From assembly GCF_003367315.1 (NCBI RefSeq), contig NZ_CP031415.1, positions 1,796,001 through 1,860,000 on the forward strand: 64,000 nt of DNA, in the 5' to 3' direction. Shown here piece after piece: positions 8,946 to 18,490 of this stretch (the stretch's first letter is position 1; every line of letters begins with the position of its first letter). A model generated the notes under the pieces. That model was not told where the DNA came from, ran no database searches, and was given only the letters and a program-made list of their open reading frames with translations. Position numbers and translations under genes: made by a program. This DNA comes from Saccharospirillum mangrovi (GTDB lineage Bacteria > Pseudomonadota > Gammaproteobacteria > Pseudomonadales > Natronospirillaceae).

Positions 8946-10184
8946 ATGTCACGCCGCAGAGTCGTAGTGACGGGCCTGGGGTGCATCAGCCCGCTGGGAA
9001 ACGATGTCGTTTCTACCTGGGAAGGCATTCTGGCTGGACGGAGCGGAGCCGCTCCCATTGAATTGTTCGATACCGAAAAATTCGGCACCAAGTTCGCTGC
9101 CACGGTGAAAGGGTTTGATCCGACACTGACGATCAATCCCAAAGACACCAAGAAAATGGATGGCTTTATCCAATATGGCTACGCCGCTGCTGTTGAAGCC
9201 ATCCGTCATTCCGGTATTGAAGCCACGGAAGCCAATGCGCATCGCATCGGCTTTGCCATCGGTGCTGGTATTGGTGGTCTGGATAGCATTGAGCGTAACC
9301 ACTCCGCCTTGGTCAATTCCGGGCCGCGTCGAGTTTCGCCGTTCTTCGTACCCTCGGCCATCATCAATATGATTGGCGGTTATTTGTCGATCGATTTCGG
9401 CTTCAAAGGCCCGAACATTGCGATCACCACGGCTTGTACCACCGGCACCCACAACATCGGTTACGCCGGTCGCACCATTGCCTATGGCGATGCCGATGTG
9501 ATGATTGCTGGCGGTGCTGAAATGGCGTCCACGCCGCTGGGTATGGCGGGCTTTGGTGCTGCACGCGCGCTGTCGACGCGCAATGACGATCCGCAACACG
9601 CCAGCCGCCCATGGGACAAAGATCGCGACGGCTTCATGCTCGGCGACGGCGCCGGCATTCTGGTACTGGAAGAATACGAACACGCCAAAGCGCGTGGCGC
9701 GACCATCTACGCCGAATTGACCGGCTTTGGCATGAGTGGTGACGCCTTCCACATGACGTCACCTCCGGAGGATGGCGCGGGTGCCCGTACTTCGATGCAT
9801 CACGCCATCGCTGACGCTGGCCTGAACGCGACCGATATCGACTACATCAACGCCCACGGCACCTCCACGCAGGTCGGTGATGTCGCTGAAAGTCGCGCGG
9901 TACAAGGTCTCTACGGTGCCGACTACAAGCAAGCGGTGATGAGTTCGACCAAGTCGATGATCGGCCATTTGCTGGGTGCGGCGGGTGCGGTAGAAGCCAT
10001 TTTCAGTGTGCTGGCGATTCGTGATCAGGTCGCGCCGCCGACGATCAACCTGGAAGAACCCGGCGAAGGTTGTGTACTCGATTACGTGCCCAACACAGCG
10101 CGCGAGATGCCCATTCGCCATGCCTTGTCGAACTCTTTCGGCTTTGGCGGCACCAATGGCACTCTGGTGTTTAGCAAAGTCTAA
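8946..10184 (+). CDS. fabF: 3-oxoacyl-ACP synthase II FabF
   Basis: Condensing enzyme that elongates acyl-ACP with malonyl-ACP. The active-site Cys164 lies in [12 protein letters not shown], and the two catalytic histidines are in NAHGTST and [12 protein letters not shown]. The C-terminal [14 protein letters not shown] is a family hallmark. Length 412 aa from the ATG at 8946, which has a strong TTGGAGG (8934-8940). An upstream TTG reading adds four residues and is not chosen. A strong terminator directly follows. Confidence 0.98.
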   Translation: MSRRRVVVTGLGCISPLGNDVVSTWEGILAGRSGAAPIELFDTEKFGTKFAATVKGFDPTLTINPKDTKKMDGFIQYGYAAAVEAIRHSGIEATEANAHRIGFAIGAGIGGLDSIERNHSALVNSGPRRVSPFFVPSAIINMIGGYLSIDFGFKGPNIAITTACTTGTHNIGYAGRTIAYGDADVMIAGGAEMASTPLGMAGFGAARALSTRNDDPQHASRPWDKDRDGFMLGDGAGILVLEEYEHAKARGATIYAELTGFGMSGDAFHMTSPPEDGAGARTSMHHAIADAGLNATDIDYINAHGTSTQVGDVAESRAVQGLYGADYKQAVMSSTKSMIGHLLGAAGAVEAIFSVLAIRDQVAPPTINLEEPGEGCVLDYVPNTAREMPIRHALSNSFGFGGTNGTLVFSKV

Positions 10185-10187
10185 AGG

Positions 10188-10211
10188 ACGGGGCTTCGGC
10201 CCCGTTTTTTT
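10188..10211 (+). terminator. Strong terminator abutting the pabC start codon
   Basis: ACGGGGC-TTCG-GCCCCGT forms a 7-bp stem with a UUCG-type tetraloop, followed by seven T in a row. The pabC ATG begins at the very next base. The T-run occupies the place of a pabC ribosome-binding site. Confidence 0.9.
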
Positions 10212-11027
10212 ATGCCAATGAATATCCTCAACGGTCTGCCGACTGATCAACTGGATGTCCGCCATCGCGCACTGGCCTACGGTGATGGCCTGTTTGAAAC
10301 CTGTCGGGTGGAAAACGGACAAATCCGCTTTTGGTCCGAACACCGCCAGCGATTGAACGAAGGTGCCCGCCGGTTGCAACTCAACTGGGCCAGCGCCGAT
10401 CAAGACCAACTGGAAGCCGAACTGACCGCTGCCATGCCCGCAGACAGTGGCGTCTGGGTCTGCAAAATTCTGCTGCTGCGCCAGTATCCGGGCCGTGGCT
10501 ACGATTTCGATCCGCAACAGCAGCGTTGTGACCGGCTGATTCAGCTCTCTCCCTATCAACCTGCCGCCTGGCAGATGTCGGCTGCACGCGTGGTGAGTTC
10601 TGCGGTGCCGGCATCAATCAATCCGGCCTTGGCGGGTTTGAAGCATCTGAACCGTCTGGATTCTGTGTTGGCGCGCCAGAGTGCGCGGGCCGCTCAGGTG
10701 GATGAGGCGCTGCTTGGGCTGAGTGACGGTTGTCTGGTGGAAGGGACGATGTGCAATGTCTTTATCAAGACCGGCCAGCACTGGCAAACCCCGCCCTTGG
10801 ATCAGGCGGGTGTGAATGGCATCATTCGCCGTCGCTGGATGCGCCTGGGTCAATTGACCGAGGCGAACTGGCAAATGACTGACCTGCCGCAAGCCGATGC
10901 CATGCTGTTAGGCAACGCCCTGATGGGACTGGTGCCGGTCGCCGAAGTGGATGGCCAACCGCTGACGCTGCCTTCGCCGGATGAATTGGCACAGCTGCGC
11001 AACCTGATTGGAATACCGAGTGATTAA
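10212..11027 (+). CDS. pabC: Aminodeoxychorismate lyase
   Basis: PLP-dependent fold-IV enzyme that makes p-aminobenzoate from 4-amino-4-deoxychorismate for folate synthesis. It opens MNILNGLPTDQLDVRHRALAYGDGLFET, as in PabC. The expected catalytic Lys is in LAGLKHLNRLDSVLARQ, and EGTMCNVFIK is the conserved cofactor loop. Length 271 aa. ATG at 10212 or 10218 are both possible; neither has a Shine-Dalgarno because the fabF terminator lies immediately upstream. mltG overlaps its end by 8 bp. Confidence 0.93.
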   Translation: MPMNILNGLPTDQLDVRHRALAYGDGLFETCRVENGQIRFWSEHRQRLNEGARRLQLNWASADQDQLEAELTAAMPADSGVWVCKILLLRQYPGRGYDFDPQQQRCDRLIQLSPYQPAAWQMSAARVVSSAVPASINPALAGLKHLNRLDSVLARQSARAAQVDEALLGLSDGCLVEGTMCNVFIKTGQHWQTPPLDQAGVNGIIRRRWMRLGQLTEANWQMTDLPQADAMLLGNALMGLVPVAEVDGQPLTLPSPDELAQLRNLIGIPSD

Positions 11028-12078
11028 ACGACTGCTGATCGCCATCGTATTGCTGGGCATGATCGCCACAGTGGGTATGGCGCTCTACCTGCGCGACCAA
11101 CTGACCCAACCCCTGTCGCTGACCGAAGCCACGCTGTATCAAGTTGAAGACGGCGCCTCGCTTAAGCGCGTCTTGAATGACTTTCAGAAACGAGGCTGGC
11201 TGAGTGAGCCTCGTCTGCACGAATACTGGTTACGCCTGACCGACCAAACCGCCATTCAGCGCGGCGAGTATCGGCTGCAACCGAACGAAACGCCGAGTGA
11301 CGTCGTGGCTCGTATGGTCGCTGGCGATAAAGTGATGCGCTCAGTGCAATTTATTGAAGGCTGGAACTTCCGGCAGATTCGGGCCGCACTGGCCGCTCAG
11401 GAACATCTGCAACAGACGTTGCCTGAGTTGTCGGACCCGGCGGTCGCTGAATTACTGGGCATAGACCACAGCAACCCCGAAGGCTGGTTTTTCCCCGATA
11501 CCTACTTGTTTGAACGCGGCCTGGCCGATACCGAAGTGCTGCGGCGTTCGTATCAAAAAATGCAGGCGGAGCTCGAGCGGGCCTGGGCGATGCGGTCCGA
11601 ACTGCGCGCCATCGAAACGCCTTATGAAGCGTTGATTCTGGCGTCCATCATTGAAAAAGAAACCGGCGCTGCTTTTGAGCGCCCGCAGATTTCAGGTGTG
11701 TTCAGCCGCCGTTTGCAGCAGGGCATGAGACTGCAAACTGACCCGACGGTCATCTATGGTTTGGGTGACAGCTACAACGGCAACCTGACGCGCGATAACT
11801 TACGGCGCGATAATCCGTACAACACCTATCGACGCGGCGGCCTGCCGCCGACGCCCATCGCCAGCCCGGGCCGGGGCGCGCTGGAAGCGGCGGTGAACCC
11901 GGATGATGGCCTGGCGCTGTACTTCGTTGCCAAGGGCGATGGCACGCATTTGTTTTCCGCGACTTACGAAGAACACCAGGCCGCGGTTCGGCAGTATCAA
12001 CGGTTTGGCCGGCGTCGAGACGACTATCGCTCCGCACCGCCGCCCGACGAAACCCCAGCGGAAGAGGCTACCCAATGA
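11020..12078 (+). CDS. mltG: Endolytic murein transglycosylase MltG
   Basis: Inner-membrane lytic transglycosylase (YceG family) that cuts nascent glycan strands. A single N-terminal membrane segment (residues about 2-22, LLIAIVLLGMIATVGMALYL) precedes the YceG domain. The conserved ASIIEKETG motif carries the catalytic Glu, and RLQQGMRLQTDPTVIYG follows. Length is 352 aa from the GTG at 11020; the longer reading from a TTG at 11008 adds four residues. The gene overlaps pabC by 8 bp and tmk by 4 bp. Confidence 0.94.
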   Translation: MIKRLLIAIVLLGMIATVGMALYLRDQLTQPLSLTEATLYQVEDGASLKRVLNDFQKRGWLSEPRLHEYWLRLTDQTAIQRGEYRLQPNETPSDVVARMVAGDKVMRSVQFIEGWNFRQIRAALAAQEHLQQTLPELSDPAVAELLGIDHSNPEGWFFPDTYLFERGLADTEVLRRSYQKMQAELERAWAMRSELRAIETPYEALILASIIEKETGAAFERPQISGVFSRRLQQGMRLQTDPTVIYGLGDSYNGNLTRDNLRRDNPYNTYRRGGLPPTPIASPGRGALEAAVNPDDGLALYFVAKGDGTHLFSATYEEHQAAVRQYQRFGRRRDDYRSAPPPDETPAEEATQ

Positions 12079-12695
12079 AGGCCGCCTTTATCAGCATTGA
12101 AGGCCTGGAAGGCGCGGGTAAAACCACCCAGCGGTCGGTCCTGGAAAGCTGGATAACCGAGCGTTTTGGCGCGCCCCTGGTCACGCGTGAACCTGGCGGA
12201 ACGCCCATTGCGGAACGCATCCGGTCGCTGTTGCTGTCTCACGATGAAGAACCTTTGGATGCCTGGAGCGAATTGCTGCTGGTGTTTGCGGCCCGACGTC
12301 AGCATCTGACTCAGGTGATACAACCGGCGCTGGCAAACGGCCAGTGGGTGATCAGTGATCGCTTTACCGACGCGTCCTTTGCCTATCAGGGCGGCGGTCG
12401 TGGTTTGAATTGGTCGCACCTGCAAGCGCTGGAAGAATGGGCGTTGGCCGGTTTTCGTCCGGATTTGACGCTGTGGCTGGATTGTCCGATAGAAACCGGC
12501 CTGGCGCGGGCGCGTCAGCGCGGTGAACTGGATCGCATTGAAGCCGAAGATCTGGCGTTTTTTGAACGCGCCCGTGCGGGCTATGAGCGGCGCTTTCAGG
12601 AACAACCTGAGCGCATTGTCCGGCTGGATGCGTCGGTCGATATCGACGCCTTGAGCCAACAGGTGCGTGCGGTGTTGCAGGAACGTTTCTCATGA
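12075..12695 (+). CDS. tmk: Thymidylate kinase
   Basis: Phosphorylates dTMP to dTDP. The P-loop is GLEGAGKTTQ near residues 10-19, the DRxxxSxxAYQ motif is DRFTDASFAYQGGGRG, and REPGGTP is the substrate loop. Length 206 aa is normal. The gene is coupled to mltG and holB by 4-bp overlaps, the usual order in gammaproteobacteria. Confidence 0.97.
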   Translation: MKAAFISIEGLEGAGKTTQRSVLESWITERFGAPLVTREPGGTPIAERIRSLLLSHDEEPLDAWSELLLVFAARRQHLTQVIQPALANGQWVISDRFTDASFAYQGGGRGLNWSHLQALEEWALAGFRPDLTLWLDCPIETGLARARQRGELDRIEAEDLAFFERARAGYERRFQEQPERIVRLDASVDIDALSQQVRAVLQERFS

Positions 12696-13651
12696 CACCC
12701 GTCTTGCCCGTTTGGCTGCAACCAGCGAACGATCGGCTGATGCAAGCCTACCGCGCTGAGCGTTTACCGCACGCGATGCTGATCATCGGCCGGGTCGGCG
12801 ATGGTTTGCATCGGTTCGGGCAGCGGCTGAGCCATCAATTGCTGTGTACCTCCGATGGTGTTCGTCCCTGTGGCGAATGCCGGCCCTGTCAGTTGGTGAA
12901 GGCCGGGTCGCATCCGGATCAGCGCGTGATTGAGCCGGAAGGCAAGAGCGACACCATCAAGGTCGATGCAGTACGTGACATTGCCGACTTCATGCACGAA
13001 ACCGCGCAGCAGGGCGGCAACAAGGTGATTCGACTGACGCGGGCGGATCGCATGAACAACAACGCCGCCAATGCCTTGCTGAAAATGTTGGAAGAACCGA
13101 CGCCGAACACCTTTTTGCTGTTGGAAACCGAATCGTTGTCGCGGCTGTTGCCAACGGTACGTTCGCGTTGTCGTCTGTTGCGTCTGGATCGCCCCAGCCT
13201 CGAACAAGCGCGGGAATACCTGCAACAGCAGTCGGTGACGGATCGGTTGGATGATCGGCTGGCATTAACCGCCGGTGCGCCGCTGGCGGCCGCTGAATTG
13301 TCGGACGACGCCCTGACAGCCTGGCAAGGTCGGGTTGAACGCTTTCGTCAGGAACGCGGCTTCAGTGCCCTGGCGGCCTACATTGCCGAACAGGACAGCG
13401 ATGCCTTATTGGACCAATTGCTGCTGTGGATGGACGGCGCCGTGCACCGCCAGTTTCACACCGAACACGCCATCAGTTCGTTGGATGCACCCGTCGTTGA
13501 GCCGCTTTCAGCGTTGCCGAGCGAGGCGTTGTTCGGCTTTCGCGATCTGGTGTTGCGGCTGAAAGAAAGTCTGGCCGGGCAGGCCAACCTCAACGCTCAA
13601 CTGTGGAGCGAGCAACTGGCGGCTCGGTGGCTGGAACTGACGTCGAACTGA
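12692..13651 (+). CDS. holB: DNA polymerase III delta' subunit
   Basis: Clamp-loader subunit. The zinc-finger cysteines are in CGECRPCQLVKAGSHPD; the AAA+ core includes GNKVIRLTRADRMNNNAANALLKMLEEP. The P-loop is degenerate (GRVGDGLHR), as expected for delta', which does not hydrolyse ATP. Length 319 aa. It ends the fab-pabC-mltG-tmk-holB run. The pilZ/tatD genes that often follow holB in Pseudomonas are absent; the next gene is convergent. Confidence 0.95.
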   Translation: MTPVLPVWLQPANDRLMQAYRAERLPHAMLIIGRVGDGLHRFGQRLSHQLLCTSDGVRPCGECRPCQLVKAGSHPDQRVIEPEGKSDTIKVDAVRDIADFMHETAQQGGNKVIRLTRADRMNNNAANALLKMLEEPTPNTFLLLETESLSRLLPTVRSRCRLLRLDRPSLEQAREYLQQQSVTDRLDDRLALTAGAPLAAAELSDDALTAWQGRVERFRQERGFSALAAYIAEQDSDALLDQLLLWMDGAVHRQFHTEHAISSLDAPVVEPLSALPSEALFGFRDLVLRLKESLAGQANLNAQLWSEQLAARWLELTSN

Positions 13652-13655
13652 GGCG

Positions 13656-14531
13656 TTATTCCGTTTCTTTGCGCCGTTTCCGCTTCGGTTCTGGCGGCGG
13701 TAACGACTCCGCTGGCGGCACCAGACCATCCTCAATGTAATGACGCGACTCTTCCTGCGTTAACGACACCGAACCTTCCCAGGGCATCAAACGATAAGCC
13801 GGACTCGCCGGGCCTTCGAAATCCATGTACGGGTATTTGATGATGTCGAAGTAGGGGCTGTAGTCGAAATCGCTGGGTGTGCAGAGCTTGGGGTTACGCT
13901 GAAACAGACGGACATCGCCGTTCACTTCGCGTTTCACCAACGGCAGCAACGGAAACGACACCGAGGCGAATGCCTCTGCCAGCATGGTCGAGCACACCGT
14001 GCGCGTGCCACCACCGGGTTTCCAGCGAAACAGCGACGAGCGGAACCGCCTCGGAAACAAACTCCACGGAATGTAAAAGCGCCACAAATCGAGAATCTGG
14101 CGGACGTCGTAATTCGTGCCCAGCCGACCGATGGCATACGCCAGCACCAGTTGCACGTCTTCGTAGGCCAGTTCGCGTGGCCGGCAAATGCGCAGGTGCC
14201 GGTTTTGATAGACGTTCAATGGTCGGATGATGGTGCCCAAACCCAGTTGGCTTTCGGCGATCAACTGGACGTCGGGCTGGCCGTCGTAGAATTCGCGAAT
14301 GCGTTGTCGTAAGCGTGGATCAGCCACATCGTGCAGCCGGCCAATGTACAGCGCCGCGTGCGACCAGCGGCTGCGTGTCACCATGCCGATGACGTCGGCC
14401 ACTCGGGATCGACCTTCGACCAACACAACGTCACCGCTGCGAATTTCATGGCGCAACTTGCGGAAATCGCTGCGCGGATAGTCCGGATGTTCGTGTTCTT
14501 CCGTCAGCCAACGTTTCAGGAATTTTTTCAT
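13656..14531 (-). CDS. YiiX/YebB-like permuted NlpC/P60 cysteine hydrolase
   Basis: Resembles the permuted papain-fold amidase family (YiiX/YebB-like). The catalytic His58 is in SRWSHAALYIG, Cys180 in GGGTRTVCSTMLAEAF, and the acidic residue E93 (LIAESQLG) lies between them. In this family His precedes Cys, the reverse of classical NlpC/P60. No signal peptide is visible, and the C-terminus is basic and proline-rich (PPPEPKRKRRKETE). Length 291 aa. Substrate unknown: lipid, peptide or peptidoglycan amides are all possible. It is convergent with holB, 4 bp apart. Confidence 0.75.
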   Translation of the reverse strand: MKKFLKRWLTEEHEHPDYPRSDFRKLRHEIRSGDVVLVEGRSRVADVIGMVTRSRWSHAALYIGRLHDVADPRLRQRIREFYDGQPDVQLIAESQLGLGTIIRPLNVYQNRHLRICRPRELAYEDVQLVLAYAIGRLGTNYDVRQILDLWRFYIPWSLFPRRFRSSLFRWKPGGGTRTVCSTMLAEAFASVSFPLLPLVKREVNGDVRLFQRNPKLCTPSDFDYSPYFDIIKYPYMDFEGPASPAYRLMPWEGSVSLTQEESRHYIEDGLVPPAESLPPPEPKRKRRKETE

Positions 14532-14620
14532 CTTGATGACTCACCCTCCGCTGTCCCGCGTTGCCGGAGTCGTTATCACAGTTATAGACTAGTCCGCGAA
14601 TTTCGCGCGTACGAGCCCCC

Positions 14621-15238
14621 ATGCTGAACACACTCTTGCCGGTCAAGGATCGCCATCCCACCGAGAGTGCCATCCTCAATTCAGCCATGAGTTTGTTTCT
14701 GTTGGCCGGTGAAGATGTCGTCACCATCAGCCGATTGATTCAAACCGCAGGCATCAGCCGCTCGGTTTTTTATCACCATTTTTCCGGGAAAGAAGACCTT
14801 TACGCGGCCATCTTGTTGTCGGACGAATTTGGCTTTGGCGACTTATTGCAGCGGCATCGACGCAGCCCGGATTTAACCACCTTGATGCGCGAATGCCTCA
14901 AATATCGCATCCAGCATTTGGACAAACACCAGTTGCTGATGCGCCTGGAAGCCAGGCTCGCAAAAGAAGGCACGGAACTCGATCGCTATCGGCAATGGCA
15001 ACGCCTGAAACGCAACCACATGGCGTTGTTCACCGAAATCGCTGCCGAGCAAATGCAGCTGAATGCCGACAGCGACGAACTGCGTTTCCTCTACGGTTTG
15101 ATCTGGACGCTGGCCGACGGTCTGGCAACGCTGCGCGACAACGAGCTGTACCACGAACTGATTCAGGACCGGCGTGGTTTCAGTCGCTATTTGATGGACG
15201 CCGTTGCGTTGATGGGAAACAAGCCGAATGCGACTTGA
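14621..15238 (+). CDS. TetR/AcrR family transcriptional regulator
   Basis: An N-terminal TetR helix-turn-helix spans about residues 14-60 (TESAILNSAMSLF to SRSVFYHHFSGKEDLY), including the recognition helix ISRSVFYHHF. The C-terminal ligand-binding half (residues 70-205) is all helical and not assignable to a known ligand group. Length 205 aa is typical. It overlaps the following DUF1285 gene by 11 bp, which suggests the two are translated from one message. It is divergent from the YiiX-like gene (89-bp gap). Confidence 0.85.
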   Translation: MLNTLLPVKDRHPTESAILNSAMSLFLLAGEDVVTISRLIQTAGISRSVFYHHFSGKEDLYAAILLSDEFGFGDLLQRHRRSPDLTTLMRECLKYRIQHLDKHQLLMRLEARLAKEGTELDRYRQWQRLKRNHMALFTEIAAEQMQLNADSDELRFLYGLIWTLADGLATLRDNELYHELIQDRRGFSRYLMDAVALMGNKPNAT

Positions 15239-15758
15239 GCAACTGCTGCAACAGCTTGGCGACCAGAAAACGCCCCCCGTCGAACGTTGGAACCCGGATT
15301 TTTGTGGCGATCTCAACATGCAGATTCGCCGCAATGGCGACTGGTTCTACGAAGGTACACCCATCGGCCGGCCGGCGTTGGTGAAGTTGTTTGCCAGCGT
15401 CTTGAAGCGTGAAGGTGACGATTATTTTCTGGTGACGCCGGTCGAGAAAGTCGGGTTGACGGTAGAAGCCACGCCCTTTATTGCAGTCACGGCTGAACGC
15501 ATTGAAGACACCTGGATCGTTACCAACAACCTGGGCGAACGTCAGCCGCTGGATGCTGATCACCCGCTGGACACTCAAACCGATGCGCAGTTACCGACGA
15601 TGATCTGGCGGCGCAATTTGCCAGCGCGTATTCATCAGAATCTGATGTACCAATGGCAGGACTGGGCGTTGGAGCAGGGTAGTTTAGATGAAGCGGGGCA
15701 GTTGTGGCTCGACAGTGGCGGGGAGCGTTTTTTGCTGGCGCAATTGCCGACGGATTAA
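15228..15758 (+). CDS. DUF1285 domain protein
   Basis: Matches the DUF1285 family: the central region WNPDFCGDLNMQIRRNGDW followed by FYEGTPIGRPALVKLFASVL is characteristic. Length 176 aa. No signal peptide or membrane segment, so likely cytoplasmic. Biochemical function is unknown to me. It overlaps the TetR gene end and is followed by a strong terminator shared with etfD. Confidence 0.8.
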   Translation: MRLEQLLQQLGDQKTPPVERWNPDFCGDLNMQIRRNGDWFYEGTPIGRPALVKLFASVLKREGDDYFLVTPVEKVGLTVEATPFIAVTAERIEDTWIVTNNLGERQPLDADHPLDTQTDAQLPTMIWRRNLPARIHQNLMYQWQDWALEQGSLDEAGQLWLDSGGERFLLAQLPTD

Positions 15759-15773
15759 CGCCTGACTCAGCCA

Positions 15774-15800
15774 TAAAAAAAGCCCCGTTACGGGGCTTTG
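15774..15800. terminator. Bidirectional terminator between DUF1285 gene and etfD
   Basis: AAAGCCCCG-TTA-CGGGGCTTT is a 9-bp perfect stem flanked by A-run on the left and T-rich sequence on the right, so it can terminate both convergent genes. Confidence 0.88.
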
Positions 15801-15805
15801 TTGTT

Positions 15806-17461
15806 TTACATGTTCGGATAATTCGGACCGCCACCGCCTTCCGGCGTAACCCAGGTGATGTTCTGCGCCGGGTCTTTTATGTCGCAGGTTTTGCAGTGCA
15901 CGCAGTTTTGCGCGTTGATCTGGAAGCGCGGCTGACCGGCGTCGTCTTGCACCACTTCGTACACACCAGCCGGGCAATAACGCTGCGCCGGTTCGGCAAA
16001 TTTCGGCAGGTTGTCGCGGATCGGCAAGTCAGCATCTTTCAGTTTCAGATGCACCGGCTGGTCTTCTTCGTGGTTGGTGTTCGACAGAAACACCGAACTG
16101 AGTTTGTCGAAACTCAGAACACCATCCGGTTTTGGGTAGTCAATCGGCTGGCATTGGTCGGCCGGTTTTAACTGGGCGTAATCCGGCTTGGCATCCGACA
16201 GCGTCCAGGGCAATTTGCCGCGGAACAGATTGATGTCGATAAAGGCGTAGGCGGAGCCCAGAATGTTGCCCCACTTGTGTTGCGCCGGTCCGAAATTACG
16301 CTGCTGATGCAGCTCCTTCCAAGCCCAGCTGGCGCGGAAAGCGTCGCCGTATTCAGTCAGATCCTGACCGGCTTCCCAGCCGCTTTTCGCTTGTTTCAGA
16401 ATTACCTCAGCCGCCACCATGCCGGATTTCATTGCGGTGTGGCTGCCTTTGATCTTGGCAAAGTTCAACGTGCCGGCGTCACAGCCGATCAACAAACCGC
16501 CGGGAAAATGCATTTTCGGCAAACTCTGAATGCCGCCTTTGGCAATGGCGCGCGCGCCGTAAGACACACGCTTGCCACCGCTCAATACGTTGGCAAAGGT
16601 CGGGTGATGTTTGAGGCGTTGGAATTCATCGAACGGGCTCAGGTAGGGGTTGTCATACCCGAGATCGGTAATCAGACCGACCACCACCTGATTGTTCTCC
16701 AGGTGATACATAAAGCTGCCACCGGCGGCGCCATGTTCATCCAGCGGCCAACCTGCGGTGTGCACTACCTTGCCCGGCACGTGCACGGACGGATCGACAT
16801 CCCACAGTTCTTTGATGCCCAGGCCATAATGCTGTGCCTCGGCATTGGCATTCAGGTTGAAGCGTTCCATCAGTTGCTTGCCCAAATGACCACGGGCGCC
16901 CTCAGCGAACAGCGTGGTCTTGGCGTGCAGTTCCATGCCGGGCGTGTAGCCATCTTTTTCGGAACCGTCGGCGGCGACACCCATGTCTCCGGTGATGATG
17001 CCTTTAACGGAACCGTCGTCAGCGAACAGGACGTCGGCGGCGGTAAAGCCGGGGAAGATTTCCACCCCCAGGCCTTCGGCATGTTCAGCCAGCCAACGGC
17101 ACAAATTGCCCAGGCTGATGATGTAGTTGCCTTGGTTGTGCATGGTGCTGGGGGCAAACAGATTCGGCACTTTTATGCCTGAGGTTGGGCTGCGCAGTAC
17201 CTGAATGTCGTCACCGGTTACCGGGGTGTTCAGCGGTGCACCTTTTTCCTGCCAATCCGGAATCAGTTCGTTGAGCGCGCGCGGTTCGAACACCGCACCC
17301 GACAGAATATGCGCGCCAACTTCGGAGCCTTTTTCCACTACGCAGACGCTCAGTTCCTGGCCGTTTTCGGCAGCGCCTTGCATCAAGCGGATGGCCGCCG
17401 ACAAACCGGCCGGGCCGGCACCGACGATGACAACGTCAAATTCCATGGATTCGCGTTCCAT
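15806..17461 (-). CDS. etfD: Electron transfer flavoprotein-ubiquinone oxidoreductase
   Basis: Passes electrons from ETF to the quinone pool. The FAD-binding motif VVIVGAGPAGLSAAIRL is near the N-terminus, and HILSGAVFEP follows. The C-terminal [4Fe-4S] domain has CVHCKTCDIKDP with an earlier Cys in RYCPAGVYE. Length is 551 aa, normal. The ATG at 17461 follows AGGAGG at ideal spacing; an internal ATG five codons later is less well placed. Divergent from etfBA across a 279-bp gap. Confidence 0.97.
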   Translation of the reverse strand: MERESMEFDVVIVGAGPAGLSAAIRLMQGAAENGQELSVCVVEKGSEVGAHILSGAVFEPRALNELIPDWQEKGAPLNTPVTGDDIQVLRSPTSGIKVPNLFAPSTMHNQGNYIISLGNLCRWLAEHAEGLGVEIFPGFTAADVLFADDGSVKGIITGDMGVAADGSEKDGYTPGMELHAKTTLFAEGARGHLGKQLMERFNLNANAEAQHYGLGIKELWDVDPSVHVPGKVVHTAGWPLDEHGAAGGSFMYHLENNQVVVGLITDLGYDNPYLSPFDEFQRLKHHPTFANVLSGGKRVSYGARAIAKGGIQSLPKMHFPGGLLIGCDAGTLNFAKIKGSHTAMKSGMVAAEVILKQAKSGWEAGQDLTEYGDAFRASWAWKELHQQRNFGPAQHKWGNILGSAYAFIDINLFRGKLPWTLSDAKPDYAQLKPADQCQPIDYPKPDGVLSFDKLSSVFLSNTNHEEDQPVHLKLKDADLPIRDNLPKFAEPAQRYCPAGVYEVVQDDAGQPRFQINAQNCVHCKTCDIKDPAQNITWVTPEGGGGPNYPNM

Positions 17462-17638
17462 AGGGACCTCCTGGTTCGTGCCCGGTGGGCCGGTGCACTC
17501 GGTGACTGGGCTGCCCTCATGTCACGGAATGGGGCAGACCTGCGTTGTAATTTGTTGATTCGGCGCCATCTAGTGGGCGGTCTAAACTGAGCCCAGGCGC
17601 CGTCGTGCGGGGAGTTTACCCGCTCACCAAACGAAATT

Positions 17639-17678
17639 AAAACAACTGTTTGAATTTTTCGTTTAAAACGGCTTAAAT
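17639..17678 (+). promoter_or_regulatory. Candidate etfBA promoter with an overlapping PsrA-like box
   Basis: TTGAAT (17650-17655) and TTAAAT (17673-17678) are 17 bp apart, about 60 bp before etfB. AAAAC-AACT-GTTTG (17639-17652) overlaps the -35 and resembles the PsrA operator (CAAAC-N2-4-GTTTG), though its first base deviates. PsrA-type regulators control fatty-acid oxidation genes in pseudomonads. This is inference from a short match. Confidence 0.3.
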
Positions 17679-17740
17679 GAGGCCCACTCTCAGTTCCAGC
17701 CTGGCTTTCGGGCCACCGCATCCACACGATCGAGGACACT

Positions 17741-18490
17741 ATGAAAGTACTGGTACCCGTCAAGCGTGTTGTGGACTACAACGTAAAAGTCCGCGTCAAG
17801 CCCGACCACAGCGATGTGGATCTGGCCAACGTCAAGATGGACATGAATCCTTTTTGCGAGATCGCCGTTGAAGAAGCGGTCCGTTTGAAAGAGCAGGGCA
17901 AAGCCGACGAAATCGTTGTGCTGTCTATAGGTGACGCCAAAGCTGAAGAACAGTTGCGTAAAGCCATGGCCCTGGGTGCCGATCGCGGCATTTTAATTAC
18001 CACCGATGAAGCACCGGGCTCGTTGTCAGTTGCCAAGCTGATCAAAGCCGTGGTCGATGCCGAACAGCCGGGTCTGGTCATTCTGGGCAAACAATCCATC
18101 GACAGCGACAACAACCAAACCGGCCAGATGCTGGCGGCACTGACCGGTTGGGCGCAGGGCACCTTTGCCTCAAAACTCGAGATTGACGCCGACACCGCCA
18201 AGGTCACTCGTGAAGTCGACGGCGGTTTGCAGACCGTGTCATTGAAGTTGCCAGCTATTGTCACTACCGATTTGCGTCTGAACGAACCGCGCTACGCCAA
18301 ATTGCCGGACATCATGAAGGCCAAGAAGAAACCGCTCGATAAGAAAACCGCAGCGGATTACGGCGTGACCGTCAGCAAAACCATCAATACGTTGAAAGTT
18401 GAGCCGCCGGCTGAACGCCAGGGTGGCATCAAGGTGGGCTCGGTTGCCGAGTTGGTCGACAAACTGAAAAACGAAGCGAAGGTGCTGTGA
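17741..18490 (+). CDS. etfB: Electron transfer flavoprotein beta subunit
   Basis: Beta subunit of ETF, which collects electrons from acyl-CoA dehydrogenases. The N-terminus [20 protein letters not shown] and the internal [17 protein letters not shown] are family signatures, and [16 protein letters not shown] is the AMP/FAD-binding loop. Length 249 aa is normal. GAGGA precedes the ATG. It overlaps etfA by one base (TGATG). Confidence 0.98.
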   Translation: MKVLVPVKRVVDYNVKVRVKPDHSDVDLANVKMDMNPFCEIAVEEAVRLKEQGKADEIVVLSIGDAKAEEQLRKAMALGADRGILITTDEAPGSLSVAKLIKAVVDAEQPGLVILGKQSIDSDNNQTGQMLAALTGWAQGTFASKLEIDADTAKVTREVDGGLQTVSLKLPAIVTTDLRLNEPRYAKLPDIMKAKKKPLDKKTAADYGVTVSKTINTLKVEPPAERQGGIKVGSVAELVDKLKNEAKVL

